Source: Euborellia annulipes (taxonomy: Eukaryota; Arthropoda; Insecta; Dermaptera; Anisolabididae). Taken from it: a stretch of DNA of 64,000 nucleotides. The DNA is taken from the NCBI GenBank assembly GCA_023213315.1, contig JAKCPI010012563.1, positions 1 through 64,000 on the forward strand, given 5' to 3'. Positions 57,001 to 64,000 of this stretch are shown in pieces (within the stretch, counting starts at the first letter, position 1; each line of letters begins with the position of its first letter). The notes below the pieces were generated by a model. It was not told the DNA's origin. It worked only from the letters and a program-made list of their open reading frames with translations, and searched no databases. Made by a program: the position numbers and the translations under genes.

Positions 57001-60000
57001 AACCTTAAGGAAGAAGAAGAAAAGGGAGAGTAAAGAAACAGAAACAGCTACATTAAAGAAACCATTATTAACGGAAAAGAAGGGAAAAAAGAAAGATTCC
57101 TTAGATAGTGATAATTTAGAAGATAATGTGTCAAAAAATAAATTATTAAAAATTCAAGACACGCAAGAGGATATTATTAAAGAATCGTCGATAAAAGAAC
57201 AAAATGCTTCAATATCGATTAAATCCTCTCAAATTAAATTAAGTCAAATTAGGATTAATAGAACTAATCCTATAAATGAGAATAATAAAAATACACCTTC
57301 CCAATCAAATATTATTAAGTGTGATACAGAAACAGTAAAAAAGAATATACAGCAGCTGATTACTCCATTTCCCGCGACCAATAAAGAAGACGATCCCTTT
57401 TCTTGGATGTATCGTTCACCTAAATGTATTTTATATAAGAAATTTAAAGATTCTAAAGAGCCAATTGAGACGATAATTCCGCATATATTTCCATTGGGTT
57501 TAAGTAGTGAAAAGAAGAATAAGGAATTAGCGGCAAATTTGAAAGAATTCAAAGTAAAATCTGTGGGAGATTTGTCACGATTAACCGTCTCTGAAGTGAG
57601 GAAACTTCCAATTCCAAAACCGAAAGCTGTTTTGGCATTACACGCTCTTAGGGTGAGTTCTTTTTTTTTTTTTTTATTCATTTGATTTGTTATTTCACCT
57701 TCAGTCCAGAATGAAATATTTGCATAAATATTAATATAATTAGATCGTAGATACGAGGGCAGTTGTTAAAATAAGTACCTATAATTTTTAAAAGAAATGT
57801 AATATCATTTTTCAAATACTTTATTATCATTGCTCTCTTAACCTTACACCAATGGTTTCCAAATTTTATAATACCCAGCCAGGGTAGTTTAAAAAAAAAA
57901 ACGCTTTTTTAGATTTTGACCAGGGCACTTTTCAAAAGTGGTTAAAACCGTCCAAAATTGGTTTTAACCAGGGTCTAAATGGCCTCTGATGCCGAAAAAG
58001 GCGGCTACTCGTAACTTTTTAAGTACGGGAACTCAAAAGTATTTTTTAAATTTATTCTTATTTATAATTTTTTTTATTCCTAAAACTAGCAATTATTTGG
58101 AAAATTGCTCTCTCTGGCAAATATTCGCGCCTCCTAATTTGGAAAACGCTGCCTTAAGCAACTTTTGCTATATAAATAAGACACTTTTCAGAAATTCAAA
58201 ATAAATCAGTTTTTGTAGCTCTCATCAATGGACGCCAGTCATAAAAGCCAACAGCTCACAGCTGGGGACTTAATTGTGGCGCTCACTGTACAGTGAGTAC
58301 TACCTAGGCATTTTATACATGTATTGATTATTTTATTATTTCAAACCTAGAATTCTTTTATACCTTATTTTTATATTGAAATATTTCTTGTTAGATAAGA
58401 AAAGTTTCACGTACGGTCTGATTGATACCTTTATGCAAATATTCGATTCTGGCTTAAGATGAGATCAAGCACTACTACTAATTCATATCATCATGTTGAA
58501 TATCAAATTATCGCCCTTATTTATTTTTGAAATTTCAATCTTATTTCTTCTAACTAATTAAAATTTATTCTTATTTCGTTGCAGTGTTTTGAAGTATTAC
58601 CTAAATACAAAATCTACAAAAACGATGAAGGTATATATCTATATAATCTTTTTTTTTTTTAAATTAAATAACAAACTTGATAATGTTTTATTTACTTTCT
58701 TAGCGGGGAATATTTTGAAGCAAATTCAAAGACTAGTACCAATGGATCGGATCAATGTGATGGCATCTTTGGCTAATCAATTTCCGATTTTGGCTTTGGA
58801 TTATATTGAACCTTTTGCTATATATAAAAGTATACCGGACATCACGACTCCTTCAGATTGTTTATTACCTTTTATTGCACGAAATAACGATTCAACGAAC
58901 CATTCCAAATTAAGGTAATTTTTATTTTATTCATTTAGGGCCGGTTGCTTCAGTTAGAGTCTGTTACTTTGTTTGTAATGCAGAAACCTTCTTCCACGGA
59001 ACAAACCCTTCTTCAGTATTAAAGGTTTTAATAGGTAAATAATATACATCTTGTAACATTAAAGGTTTTGTGAAGCTAGCAATTTTATAAAGACACATAA
59101 CTTTTAAAAATTATTAAAAATAAAAATTGAAATGAAGCAGCTAGTCACATATGTGACCGAAATGTCGGCCCTGGTTTATTAATAAATTGAAATATAACTA
59201 GCTGCTTGCTCATTCATTCTTCCTATTTGATTATCAACACTCAGCTATATACCTCCTTCAAATTAAAAAAAATTACTTTATTTACCAAAATGTAAAAATT
59301 ATAATGCAATAGCTGAAGTTGGGAGAATATTCAACTCGCCAGAGGAAGTTGCCAATCCTCGAACATAGTAACAACTTGGATATTAGAAAATATTCAAATT
59401 ATTAACTTCAACATCTTGCCATATGGGGGGGGGGGGGGGATCCTAGATATATATAATATGGACAGAGAGTGAGTAAGTTAGACTCAAATACACTCTATCT
59501 AATATGATCATTGGATTATTAGATGAGATAACGTATATTTTACTATAAGAATAAAACTGATGAGGGTTTCTGCACTACAAAAATAAGCCATTTAGCGAGA
59601 GGTTACCTAACTGACTCGAACCGATGCAACCGGCCCTTATTTGTTAACAAAATCCCATTCTGAAAATAGTTTTGTCAAACTAAAAAAAGTTACTCTTTAA
59701 ATAAAACCTTATTTAATTTTTTTTTAGATTTGTAAAAAGTATTTTAACGACTTTATTTCAAGCTTACAATAAAGACTTAATGTTGGACGGTTTCATGAAC
59801 TGTTACCCATCAGTCAATGAACTCTTAGAAGATATAAATAAAAGTCCATCTATCAGTGCGAAAAAGAATAATGAAATCGAAATTGAAATCGATTTAGTTG
59901 ATGACGACATTCAAGAATCGAGTACATCACAAGAAATAGAAATAGAGGAGATCGAACCAGCACCTCCAATTTTAACACCAAAACCAACATTTATATCAAC

Positions 60001-60196
60001 ATCATCATCACCAATAAGGAGGCAAACACTTGATAAATTCACTTCAACGACGAATAATTTCTACCTTACGTCCCTCACTGAAGAAACATTCCAACAAGAG
60101 ACTATAAATTATACTCGTGAACAATTTGAACAGATTCAAAACAATCTTATTGTTTTATTAAAATTAACAAACGATAAAATAAGACTTAGCCAATGA
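36917..60196 (+). CDS. RIF1: Telomere-associated protein RIF1, 24 coding exons, apparently complete
   Basis: Twenty-four exons with splice sites join in phase into about 2821 residues (8466 nt including the stop, after skipping one base in an A8 run in exon 21). The start ATG at 36917 has an AAA context. The N-terminal ~875 residues are helical and HEAT-like, as in the Rif1_N family. The middle is long, charged and low in complexity. The C-terminal SVGDLSRLTVSEVRKLPI plus following PKPK matches the RIF1 C-terminal domain related to bacterial alpha-CTD, and this is the strongest identifier. RIF1 sets replication timing by bringing PP1 to chromatin to oppose Mcm phosphorylation, and restrains end resection at double-strand breaks with 53BP1. 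The large repeat-filled introns fit a nuclear gene in a repeat-rich genome. Oddities: a GC-AG first intron, a frameshift or unrecognised intron at 55857-55864, a coding minisatellite, and PP1 motifs mid-protein instead of next to the C-terminal domain. Stop TGA is at 60194-60196. It is probably functional; transcript evidence would settle exon 21. Confidence 0.93.
37012..38360 (+). other. RIF1 intron 1, GC-AG type
   Basis: Begins AG/GCAAGT and ends TTTTTTTCAG. The phase needed by exon 2 (two bases carried over, AG+T = Ser) is met by the GC donor and not by the only nearby GT donor at 37016. It contains a 5'-truncated plus SINE at 37868-38005 and (AT)n at 37683-37705. Confidence 0.75.
39658..41249 (+). 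other. RIF1 intron 4: repeat content
   Basis: Holds an inverted repeat with ends at 40078-40117 and 40675-40722 (TTTCAAAAGGATTTTATTTT and mirror) enclosing a tRNA-like scrap (GAGTTGAACCACGGATCC) and the second 5S-like repeat (40278-40525). 40600-40670 is a small palindrome with TCTTCAGAGCTAT, resembling the Penelope-like family. Poly-T near 40905-40930. Confidence 0.6.
42405..42602. repeat. Repeat with GAATTCACGAAATAGGC units (RIF1 intron 7)
   Basis: Several short inverted and direct variants of CGAATTCACGAAATAGGCAA. An inverted copy lies at 47838-48060 in intron 14, sharing GTTCATTCAT...CTATTGTTCAA, GCGAAGAATAGTTGCCCAT and GGCGTAATATATA. Confidence 0.7.
42603..43252. repeat. Inverted Penelope-like pair with decayed hammerhead core (family 3)
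   Basis: Arms ATATGGATGATTGTGGGCAG...GGAGCAGCCAATAAAAA and the mirror TTTTTATTGGCTGCTCC. On the minus strand at 42705-42664: AAGGA, TTGAAGA, T, GGCTCTT-loop-AAGAACC, GAAAC, GTC, TCC. The first C of CUGANGA is T, so the copy is probably inactive. The right arm keeps only GAACCGAAACGTCTCCGATC. A MITE (42800-43032) is inserted in the spacer. Confidence 0.6.
42800..43032. mobile_element. hAT-like MITE (CAAGGGCGGAT family), copy 3, 8-bp duplication CATCGATA
   Basis: CATCGATA at 42792-42799 and 43033-43040; ends CAAGGGCGGATCC and ATCCGCCCTTG. Contains AATCTGGTGTGACTAGTCGC, the hairpin module. Confidence 0.9.
44328..44702. mobile_element. TTAA-flanked MITE, second copy (RIF1 intron 10)
   Basis: TTAA 44324-44327 and 44703-44706; ends GGTGCGCGTCTCG and GACGCGCAC. 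Interior GAGGCGGCAAGAGATGGCGT and CTACAACTTATAGAGCTCC match 14065-14448 in reverse. Confidence 0.8.
46950..47290. repeat. ATTGAGCAAAACG repeat cluster (RIF1 intron 13)
   Basis: Many direct and inverted variants of CATTGAGCAAAACGTTTTG and CCGATTAAGCAAAATG. CAACGCACACCGATTA against TAATCGGTGTGCGTTG forms a clear hairpin. Confidence 0.65.
47743..48879. mobile_element. Large hAT-type element remnant with nested repeats (RIF1 intron 14)
   Basis: Ends CAGAGGTTCCCAACTC and AGTTGGGAACCTGTG; flanks TTCTATAT and CTCTATAT agree at 7 of 8. It encloses the GAATTCGGCA repeat (47838-48060) and a plus-strand SINE (48226-48491). No transposase frame. Confidence 0.75.
48226..48491 (+). mobile_element. tRNA-derived SINE (long family), full length, plus strand
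   Basis: GCCCTCGGGGCTTGGTGTAG, GGGTTAGCGTTCTAACC, GTCGCGGGTACGGACCCC (B box with one change), GCAGTCCGATGATTTTATTT, CCATTTGGATACC, CTGGACCCCC, TTGCCGAAAAGACTGTGTG, GTGTGAGTGTGAATGAG, poly-A. A convenient reference orientation for the family. Confidence 0.88.
48980..50617 (+). other. RIF1: RIF1 exons 15-18: candidate SUMO-binding motifs and RS-like charged region
   Basis: Exons: 48980-49035, 49275-49344, 49418-49524 and 49627-50617. Exons 15-16 encode DVIVLQ, then an acidic run KDDDNDDD, then IELIEVIP: two hydrophobic cores next to acid residues, the usual look of SUMO-interacting motifs. Exon 18 opens with an Arg/Ser-rich stretch (SRKSRSRSPSRSRERSSSSS) and continues into Lys/Glu-rich disordered sequence ending with SPRSIHRSSLRGARMVALS, which resembles basic patches of other Rif1 proteins. 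Residues are about 876-1283. The SUMO and RS functions are inferred from composition only. Confidence 0.85.
50882..51976. repeat. TIR element in RIF1 intron 18 with TTGCAGCAATATTG cluster
   Basis: Left AAGTCCGGTTGCATCAGTT and right GAGGCAACCGACCCTT are imperfect inverted ends. It contains 50985-51310, a dense cluster of TATTGCAGCAATATTG variants, and an inverted repeat at 51345-51445 (ATCATTTTATTGTTAAAAGA and mirror). The segment 51725-51820 matches 59330-59420 in reverse. Confidence 0.65.
52448..53033 (+). other. RIF1: RIF1 exons 19-20: PP1-docking module
   Basis: Exon 19 is 52448-52684 and exon 20 is 52758-53033, separated by a 73-nt intron. Exon 20 encodes VEWNPPTPNLESIPKRSSLR followed by TPTKEVRFV. 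In vertebrate RIF1 the equivalent is a SILK motif, about 20 residues of linker, and an RVxF motif, the two contacts for protein phosphatase 1. Here KEVRF (52947-52961, about residues 1426-1430) is a good RVxF match. SIPK (52896-52907) occupies the SILK position with leucine replaced by proline. Motif identity is by alignment from memory and spacing; PP1 binding is inferred. Confidence 0.8.
53034..54273 (+). other. RIF1 intron 20
   Basis: AT-rich with an (AAT)n tract near 53797-53822 and a short inverted repeat 54098-54208 (GACATAGGACAGAGGAGTTG against CAACTCCTCTGTTCTATATC). No family member of the main repeats recognised. Confidence 0.5.
54274..57652 (+). other. RIF1: RIF1 exon 21: giant disordered exon with minisatellite and apparent frameshift
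   Basis: A single 3379-nt exon between TTTTTCAG at 54265-54273 and AGG/GTGAGT at 57653. It is open in one frame from 54274 to a stop at 55870-55872. The next frame is open from well before the stop to 57652, so dropping one base in A8 (55857-55864) keeps the whole exon open. The product (about residues 1455-2580) is Ser/Lys/Glu-rich and presumably disordered. It contains about 13 copies of a nine-residue unit (DNETSKSPV type) and three diverged KKRKRN...TE(K/N)G blocks, which also look like basic nuclear localisation signals. The last ~35 residues begin the conserved C-terminal domain. Confidence 0.85.
55021..55385 (+). repeat. Coding minisatellite, 27-bp unit, in RIF1 exon 21
   Basis: About 13 tandem nine-residue units of the form (D/S)NETSKSP(V/G/M), perfect in the middle and decaying at the ends (EIEILKSPV, DNEISKSSR). 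In frame with the protein and rich in SP dipeptides. Confidence 0.88.
57653..58584 (+). other. RIF1 intron 21
   Basis: No element ends recognised. 57900-58010 has TTTTAACCAGGG and GGCCTCTGATGCCGAAAAAGGC resembling a decayed SINE tail. Confidence 0.45.
58937..59638. mobile_element. TIR element in RIF1 intron 23
   Basis: Ends GGGCCGGTTGCTTCAGTTAG and ACCGATGCAACCGGCCC are inverted. The interior contains GTTTCTGCACTACAAAAATA and ATTAGAAAATATTCAAATTA, shared in reverse with the intron 18 element (50882-51976). A GTCACATATGTGACCGAAAT stretch near 59142-59161 resembles a hammerhead stem II plus GAAA without its CUGANGA. Confidence 0.7.
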
Positions 60197-60209
60197 AAAA
60201 GAAAAAAAA

Positions 60210-60243
60210 AATAAATTAATTTAAAAAGCTTTGTCAAAATAAA
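60210..60243 (+). terminator. Two candidate polyadenylation signals after RIF1
   Basis: AATAAA occurs at 60210-60215 and again at 60238-60243, 14 and 42 nt after the RIF1 stop codon. No later coding sequence was seen in this frame. They are the likely 3' end signals, though the AT-rich context makes chance matches common. Confidence 0.5.
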
Positions 60244-60486
60244 TGAACCTTCCTAACTTTATTCAAACTAGATTCTAAACTCGCATTAAAATTTACTTCT
60301 TTACTAGTTAGTAATTGTGTATCTATCAATTGGCAAAACAAATATAAATAATAGACGGTGGCTGTGAAGAATTTTACGTTACGTTTAAAAATAATAAATA
60401 TTTCCAGGACGCACGTCTTGATCTGACGAACAATCATGATTTTTATGATACATTTAATACAGTTTGAGAAAATAATAATAATAATT

Positions 60487-60897
60487 ATTATTAATAAGAG
60501 GGAGAAGAAATGAGAGATGCAGCTAAGGTTTTTTCTTTTCTTTATTTATTCAATTCACACAGCTGACGTTTCGGTTCCGTGTTTGAACCATCTTCAGAGC
60601 TGGCGAAAAGTCATTATGAAAGTGTCAGTGGATTTTACATATTGTTGAACAAACTCTTATATAATATATATATATATATAGATTTATGTACCTGATCATC
60701 GCATACTGTGTATATATATATTATATAAGAGTTTGTTCAACAATATGTAAAATCCACTATGACACTTTCATAATGACTTTTCGCCAGCTCTGAAGATGGT
60801 TCAAACACGGAACCGAAACGTCAGCTGTGTGAATTGAATAAATAAAGAAAAGAAAAACCTTAGCTGCATCTCTCATTTCTTCTCCCTCTTATTAATA
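60487..60897. repeat. Head-to-head Penelope-like pair, both strands with complete hammerhead-type cores
   Basis: Arms 60487-60665 and 60720-60897 are inverted copies separated by an AT-rich spacer. On the plus strand: CAGCT 60785-60789, CTGAAGA 60790-60796, T, GGTTC 60798-60802, loop, GAACC 60810-60814, GAAAC 60815-60819, GTC 60820-60822, AGCTG 60823-60827. The minus copy is 60602-60560. Stem I CAGCT/AGCTG and stem II GGTTC/GAACC pair fully; stem III is a single C-G. An extra unpaired T lies between CTGAAGA and stem II. Confidence 0.75.
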
Positions 60898-61189
60898 ATA
60901 TAACATCACAGGTATAAATTGCTCTGTTTAATAATAATAAAAATCATTTTTTGTGAATATATATATGACGTTTTTTCGTTTTTTTTTTTTTTTTTTATTG
61001 TGAACTGGTGACGATAGATATCAATGCGCGGCGTGGTTCCGGTTTGTGGAAATATAAGCTTAATAAAGCTTATCGGACGTCACTATAAAAAAAAGTAAAG
61101 TGTTTCGCATCAAAACTTCTGCGCTATCTTTATATGAAAGTACATTGGATTAAGAAAGATAAGTATCTTTGATAAAATTATATTAAATA

Positions 61190-61480
61190 CGAGTTCTTTG
61201 TCAATTGATTTCGTCTGAAGTGATATCATCAGGCCGGCTTTATGATCAAGTATATTTGATGAATTAAAATTGAAGAAATGAGCAAAGTATTTTCATATTA
61301 ATTGCACTTCAAGCCGACTTTTCGGTCTGATAAACTGCAGAAAAAGTCAAGACATAATTGTATTTTTTGACATTTCATCCCTGAGGATGGCCGCAAATCT
61401 GACCGAAATGTAGGTTTAAAGTGTAATTAATAAATCAAATAAATCTAACTGCTTTACTTAAACCTTACTAAAAGTTCTCT
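61190..61480. repeat. Decayed Penelope-like inverted sequences (family 4)
   Basis: CTGAGGA (61381-61387), T, GGCC...GACC, GAAAT, GTAGG on plus; CAGACCGAAAAGTCGG on minus near 61300; CTGATGA...GAAA on minus near 61205-61230. Each lacks at least one conserved core base or stem. Confidence 0.4.
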
Positions 61481-61767
61481 ATTAATTATCATATATAGTT
61501 TATCATAACGCAGGACTGATGTCGCATTAAATGAAATTGTTTGTCAAAAAATTCTAAATATTTTATATTTTTTTATTAAAAATACTTCTGTTGTTTTTTA
61601 AACTGTTATACCTTCATATAGCAAATAAAATTTATTTTTATTTCCTCAAACTAGATTGAACATATCTCAAGAATGATCGATCGGAGGTATTGGAGGTCAA
61701 ACGGGAAATAACTAATTGCTTTGTTATTTTACCTTTTCAACAATGCTAACTATTTTGTTTAATGATA

Positions 61768-61925
61768 ATTAAAAAAATTTCATATTAGTATTTAATGAAT
61801 GAATATTTTTAACGCGGAGCGAGACTCTTCCCCCTCCACAAACATCGTCTGCGCAGGGTTCTATCAAACAGGCTGCGTCAGTAAATTAAAAATTTTATTT
61901 CATTAAATGCTAATATGAAATTTAT
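61768..61925. repeat. Short TIR element
   Basis: AAATTTCATATTAGTATTTA at the left mirrors TAAATGCTAATATGAAATTT at the right; the GC-richer interior includes CGCGGAGCGAGACTC and CGTCTGCGCAGGG. Confidence 0.6.
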
Positions 61926-63168
61926 ATAAGATTGTTAATCTCTTATCTGTTTGCCATTCAAAATTGATTCTTTCATAAGTGGTCTTAACAGATTTATTTA
62001 GTTGCACTTTGAACATAATAATGTTATCAGATCTTGTACGAAATTTGCAATTTCCTAATAACATATATTGCTTAATTATAAATAAATTCATTAGACATGA
62101 TCAAAATCCCTTGGTCTTTTAATAATAAAATAAGCATAAATTAATCATTGCCTTAAAATGTATAAAGGAAGGATTAATTATTTTGGCCAGGATTATTTAC
62201 TAAAATATTTATATAATCATGTAAAAATTATAACATATTTCCATTATTTTATAAAAAAAAACAATTTAAATATTTTTATTACAAACATATTATTTTTGTA
62301 TTAATTGCTTTCTCTGTATATAGTTATTCGTGATAATAATAAAGAATAATTCTTCTCTTTATATATATTTAAAAAATAAATATAAAGAAAAAATAAATAA
62401 ATTTTTTTTTTTGAAAATTAAATAATTTTTTTTTAATTCACGGTTCTTTAAAACTTGTATTTCCGCTAAAATCTCTCTCGATTTTACATCGTAATACTTT
62501 CTCTCTATATATTTCAATATAGATTAGAAAAAGTAAAAGTTGTGTTAAATTAGAGAGTTTTTGATCTGATTATTCAACAGAATTAGATGAAGTTGAGTAA
62601 AACAAACAAACGTTTTCAGTATATGTAAATTTTTTATTATATAATATAATAAATAACAATATTTTAACATTAAATAGATTTTATAGATGAAAATACTGAC
62701 AAATTGTGAGATTATCTTAAAAAGCGTTCCAAAAAATCAATTGGGATATTTTTAAAAGTACATTTTTTTGTATATATAAAATGAATGATTTTTAGAAAGA
62801 TTGAAATCCACGCACCTTCGCCCGAAGAAGGATTATTTGATAGGAGCTGCTCCTTAATTCACAGAAAATGTAATAACAAAAAATCGTTTATAAATAATGC
62901 TTGTAAAATTAAATATAAACTTGTTCGAAATGAGTGATGATTGAGAGCGCATGAATTAAAATGAAACCAATACTTTCTCTCTCTATATATTAACATATAT
63001 AGAGGTAAAAGAAAGTAAAAATAATGTTATATAGTAAAGAGCATACACTTGATGAGTATCTGGTTTGATTTGATTACCCATTTTGCATTCTGTTATGAGC
63101 GTAGTCAAGGTGGGGGGCGGGAGGGGGAGGCAGCTGCCCATCTTAGAGATTCAAAAACCGGGAGAATA
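61926..63168. other. AT-rich downstream sequence, family fragments only
   Basis: AGAGAAAGTA-family 5' fragments at about 62455-62540 and 62960-63022, and a G-rich hAT-like scrap at 63093-63130 (GAGCGTAGTCAAGG). No gene seen. Confidence 0.5.
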
Positions 63169-63497
63169 TGGGCATGCGCACACGGGTGACTTTTGTCACG
63201 CAACAGTTTTGTCACTGTCGCCCTTCAAAATTTGGCCGCGCTACCGAGTAGGTGACTGTCACGGTGATTTTTTACAAATATTTAATTCAGTCAAGTTACA
63301 AACTGTCACCCGTGTGAGTATTTGAGCGGGACAGTTTCGTCACGGAGAAGTTGCTTGCTTGCCCTAGTGACAAATAAGTCACTCTACTGTCACGTCACTT
63401 AGTGTGCGCTACTTCCATAAAAACCTATGTAATGTGACGGCTTATACTGCTAGTGACAAAACTGTTGCGTGACAAAAGTCGCCCGTGTGCGCATGCC
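63169..63497. mobile_element. 329-bp MITE with ~46-bp inverted ends
   Basis: Left GGGCATGCGCACACGGGTGA and following TTTTGTCACGCAACAGTTTT mirror the right end (AAAACTGTTGCGTGACAAAA then GCCCGTGTGCGCATGCCC). The interior has many GTCAC/GTGAC repeats. No open frame longer than chance. Confidence 0.85.
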
Positions 63498-64000
63498 CTT
63501 AGTCATCTGATGTTCCCTCAGGGGAATCGCGCCTTTGGTCACAAGATATAAAACTTATTCTTATATAAATTAGAAGAATTTTTTTATATGATATTTAATT
63601 GGAGAATCACAAGAAGGCTTTTGTTCCCTTACACTTGGATTTTCATTCCTGCACCACATATTTTGGCCATCAACCCAAAATTCTGGTCTTTGCCTACGAA
63701 CATCTATCCTTCAGAATGGGGGAGTATATAGAATTTTTCGGGGAGGCAATTTAGAAATTGGCCAAAAAAATATAGATATTGCCCATATACCAGTATATAG
63801 ATTTGAAGGGGGAGGAAGCTCGGGCCTCCCCCCCCCCCCCCTTATATAAGCCCCTGCGTCAGATGGTTCCTCATCTAGCAATTAGACCACAATATTTTAG
63901 AATAACAAAACTTGTATCCCAATTAACTTATCAATTTTGATTTGTAAAATATAAATAAATAACTTTATCAACCAAACTTGTTAGTGTGATACAAGCAAAT
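63498..64000. other. Right-edge intergenic sequence
   Basis: AT-rich, with a C-run (63827-63841) next to TCGGGCC, probably a G/C-rich MITE remnant. No coding exon recognised. Confidence 0.45.

Larger units (their letters stand above)
57560..60196 (+). other. RIF1: RIF1 C-terminal domain and tail (end of exon 21, exons 22-24)
   Basis: Exon 22 is 58585-58630, exon 23 is 58704-58914 and exon 24 is 59728-60196. The segment SVGDLSRLTVSEVRKLPI (57560-57613) followed by PKPKAVLALHALR and CFE is the helix-turn motif shared with bacterial RNA polymerase alpha-CTD that marks RIF1 C termini and is linked to DNA-fork binding and BLM interaction in vertebrates. Exon 24 encodes an acidic stretch with IDLVDDD, another SUMO-interacting-motif-like core, then RRQTLDKF and a helical end. 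Phases across exons 21/22/23/24 are 0, 1 and 2 and all agree. Confidence 0.9.

Noticed and set aside
56371..57681. Long minus-strand frames opposite RIF1 exon 21
   Set aside because: Leucine/serine/phenylalanine-rich shadows of a Lys/Glu/Ser-rich coding exon on the plus strand.
1..64000. CRISPR arrays, bacterial operons or phage genes
   Set aside because: Spliced genes, SINEs and MITEs show animal nuclear DNA; no regularly spaced direct repeats with unique spacers were seen.

Overview
The window is AT-rich, repeat-dense animal nuclear DNA. It has spliced genes with GT-AG introns (one GC-AG), tRNA-headed SINEs, hAT-like MITEs with 8-bp target duplications, and Penelope-type fragments carrying hammerhead-like ribozyme motifs. 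An invertebrate, probably an arthropod, fits best, but no single feature fixes the species.

Only two protein genes are well supported. At the left edge, on the minus strand, are the first two coding exons of a fatty acid 2-hydroxylase (FA2H): a complete cytochrome b5 haem domain and the start of the membrane/hydroxylase part. The catalytic histidine-box exons lie beyond the left edge. On the plus strand, 36917-60196 is an apparently complete RIF1 (telomere-associated protein / replication-timing factor). Its 24 coding exons join in phase to give about 2821 residues: an N-terminal HEAT-like region (exons 1-14), an RS-like stretch and candidate SUMO-binding motifs, a PP1-docking module, a 3.4-kb exon encoding a disordered segment with a 27-bp coding minisatellite, and the C-terminal domain related to bacterial RNA polymerase alpha-CTD. 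That large exon needs a one-base correction at an A8 run to stay open.

The roughly 33.8 kb between the genes and most RIF1 introns are layers of short non-autonomous elements. The commonest is a roughly 0.67-kb family that starts TTTACTTTCTCTTACC and ends in a roughly 90-bp hairpin (AATCTGGTGTGAC...GTCACACCAGATT). Others are a 250-bp tRNA-derived SINE, several hAT-like G-rich MITEs, a TTAA-flanked MITE, a 237-bp MITE, long fold-back elements, and at least three Penelope-like families with hammerhead-type cores, often paired head to head. Nested insertions and target duplications define many ends exactly.

No rRNA gene, functional tRNA gene, CRISPR array or intact autonomous transposase or reverse transcriptase was found. 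FA2H (sphingolipid/ceramide 2-hydroxylation in the ER) and RIF1 (replication timing, double-strand-break repair, PP1 recruitment) are not known to act together; their proximity looks incidental.
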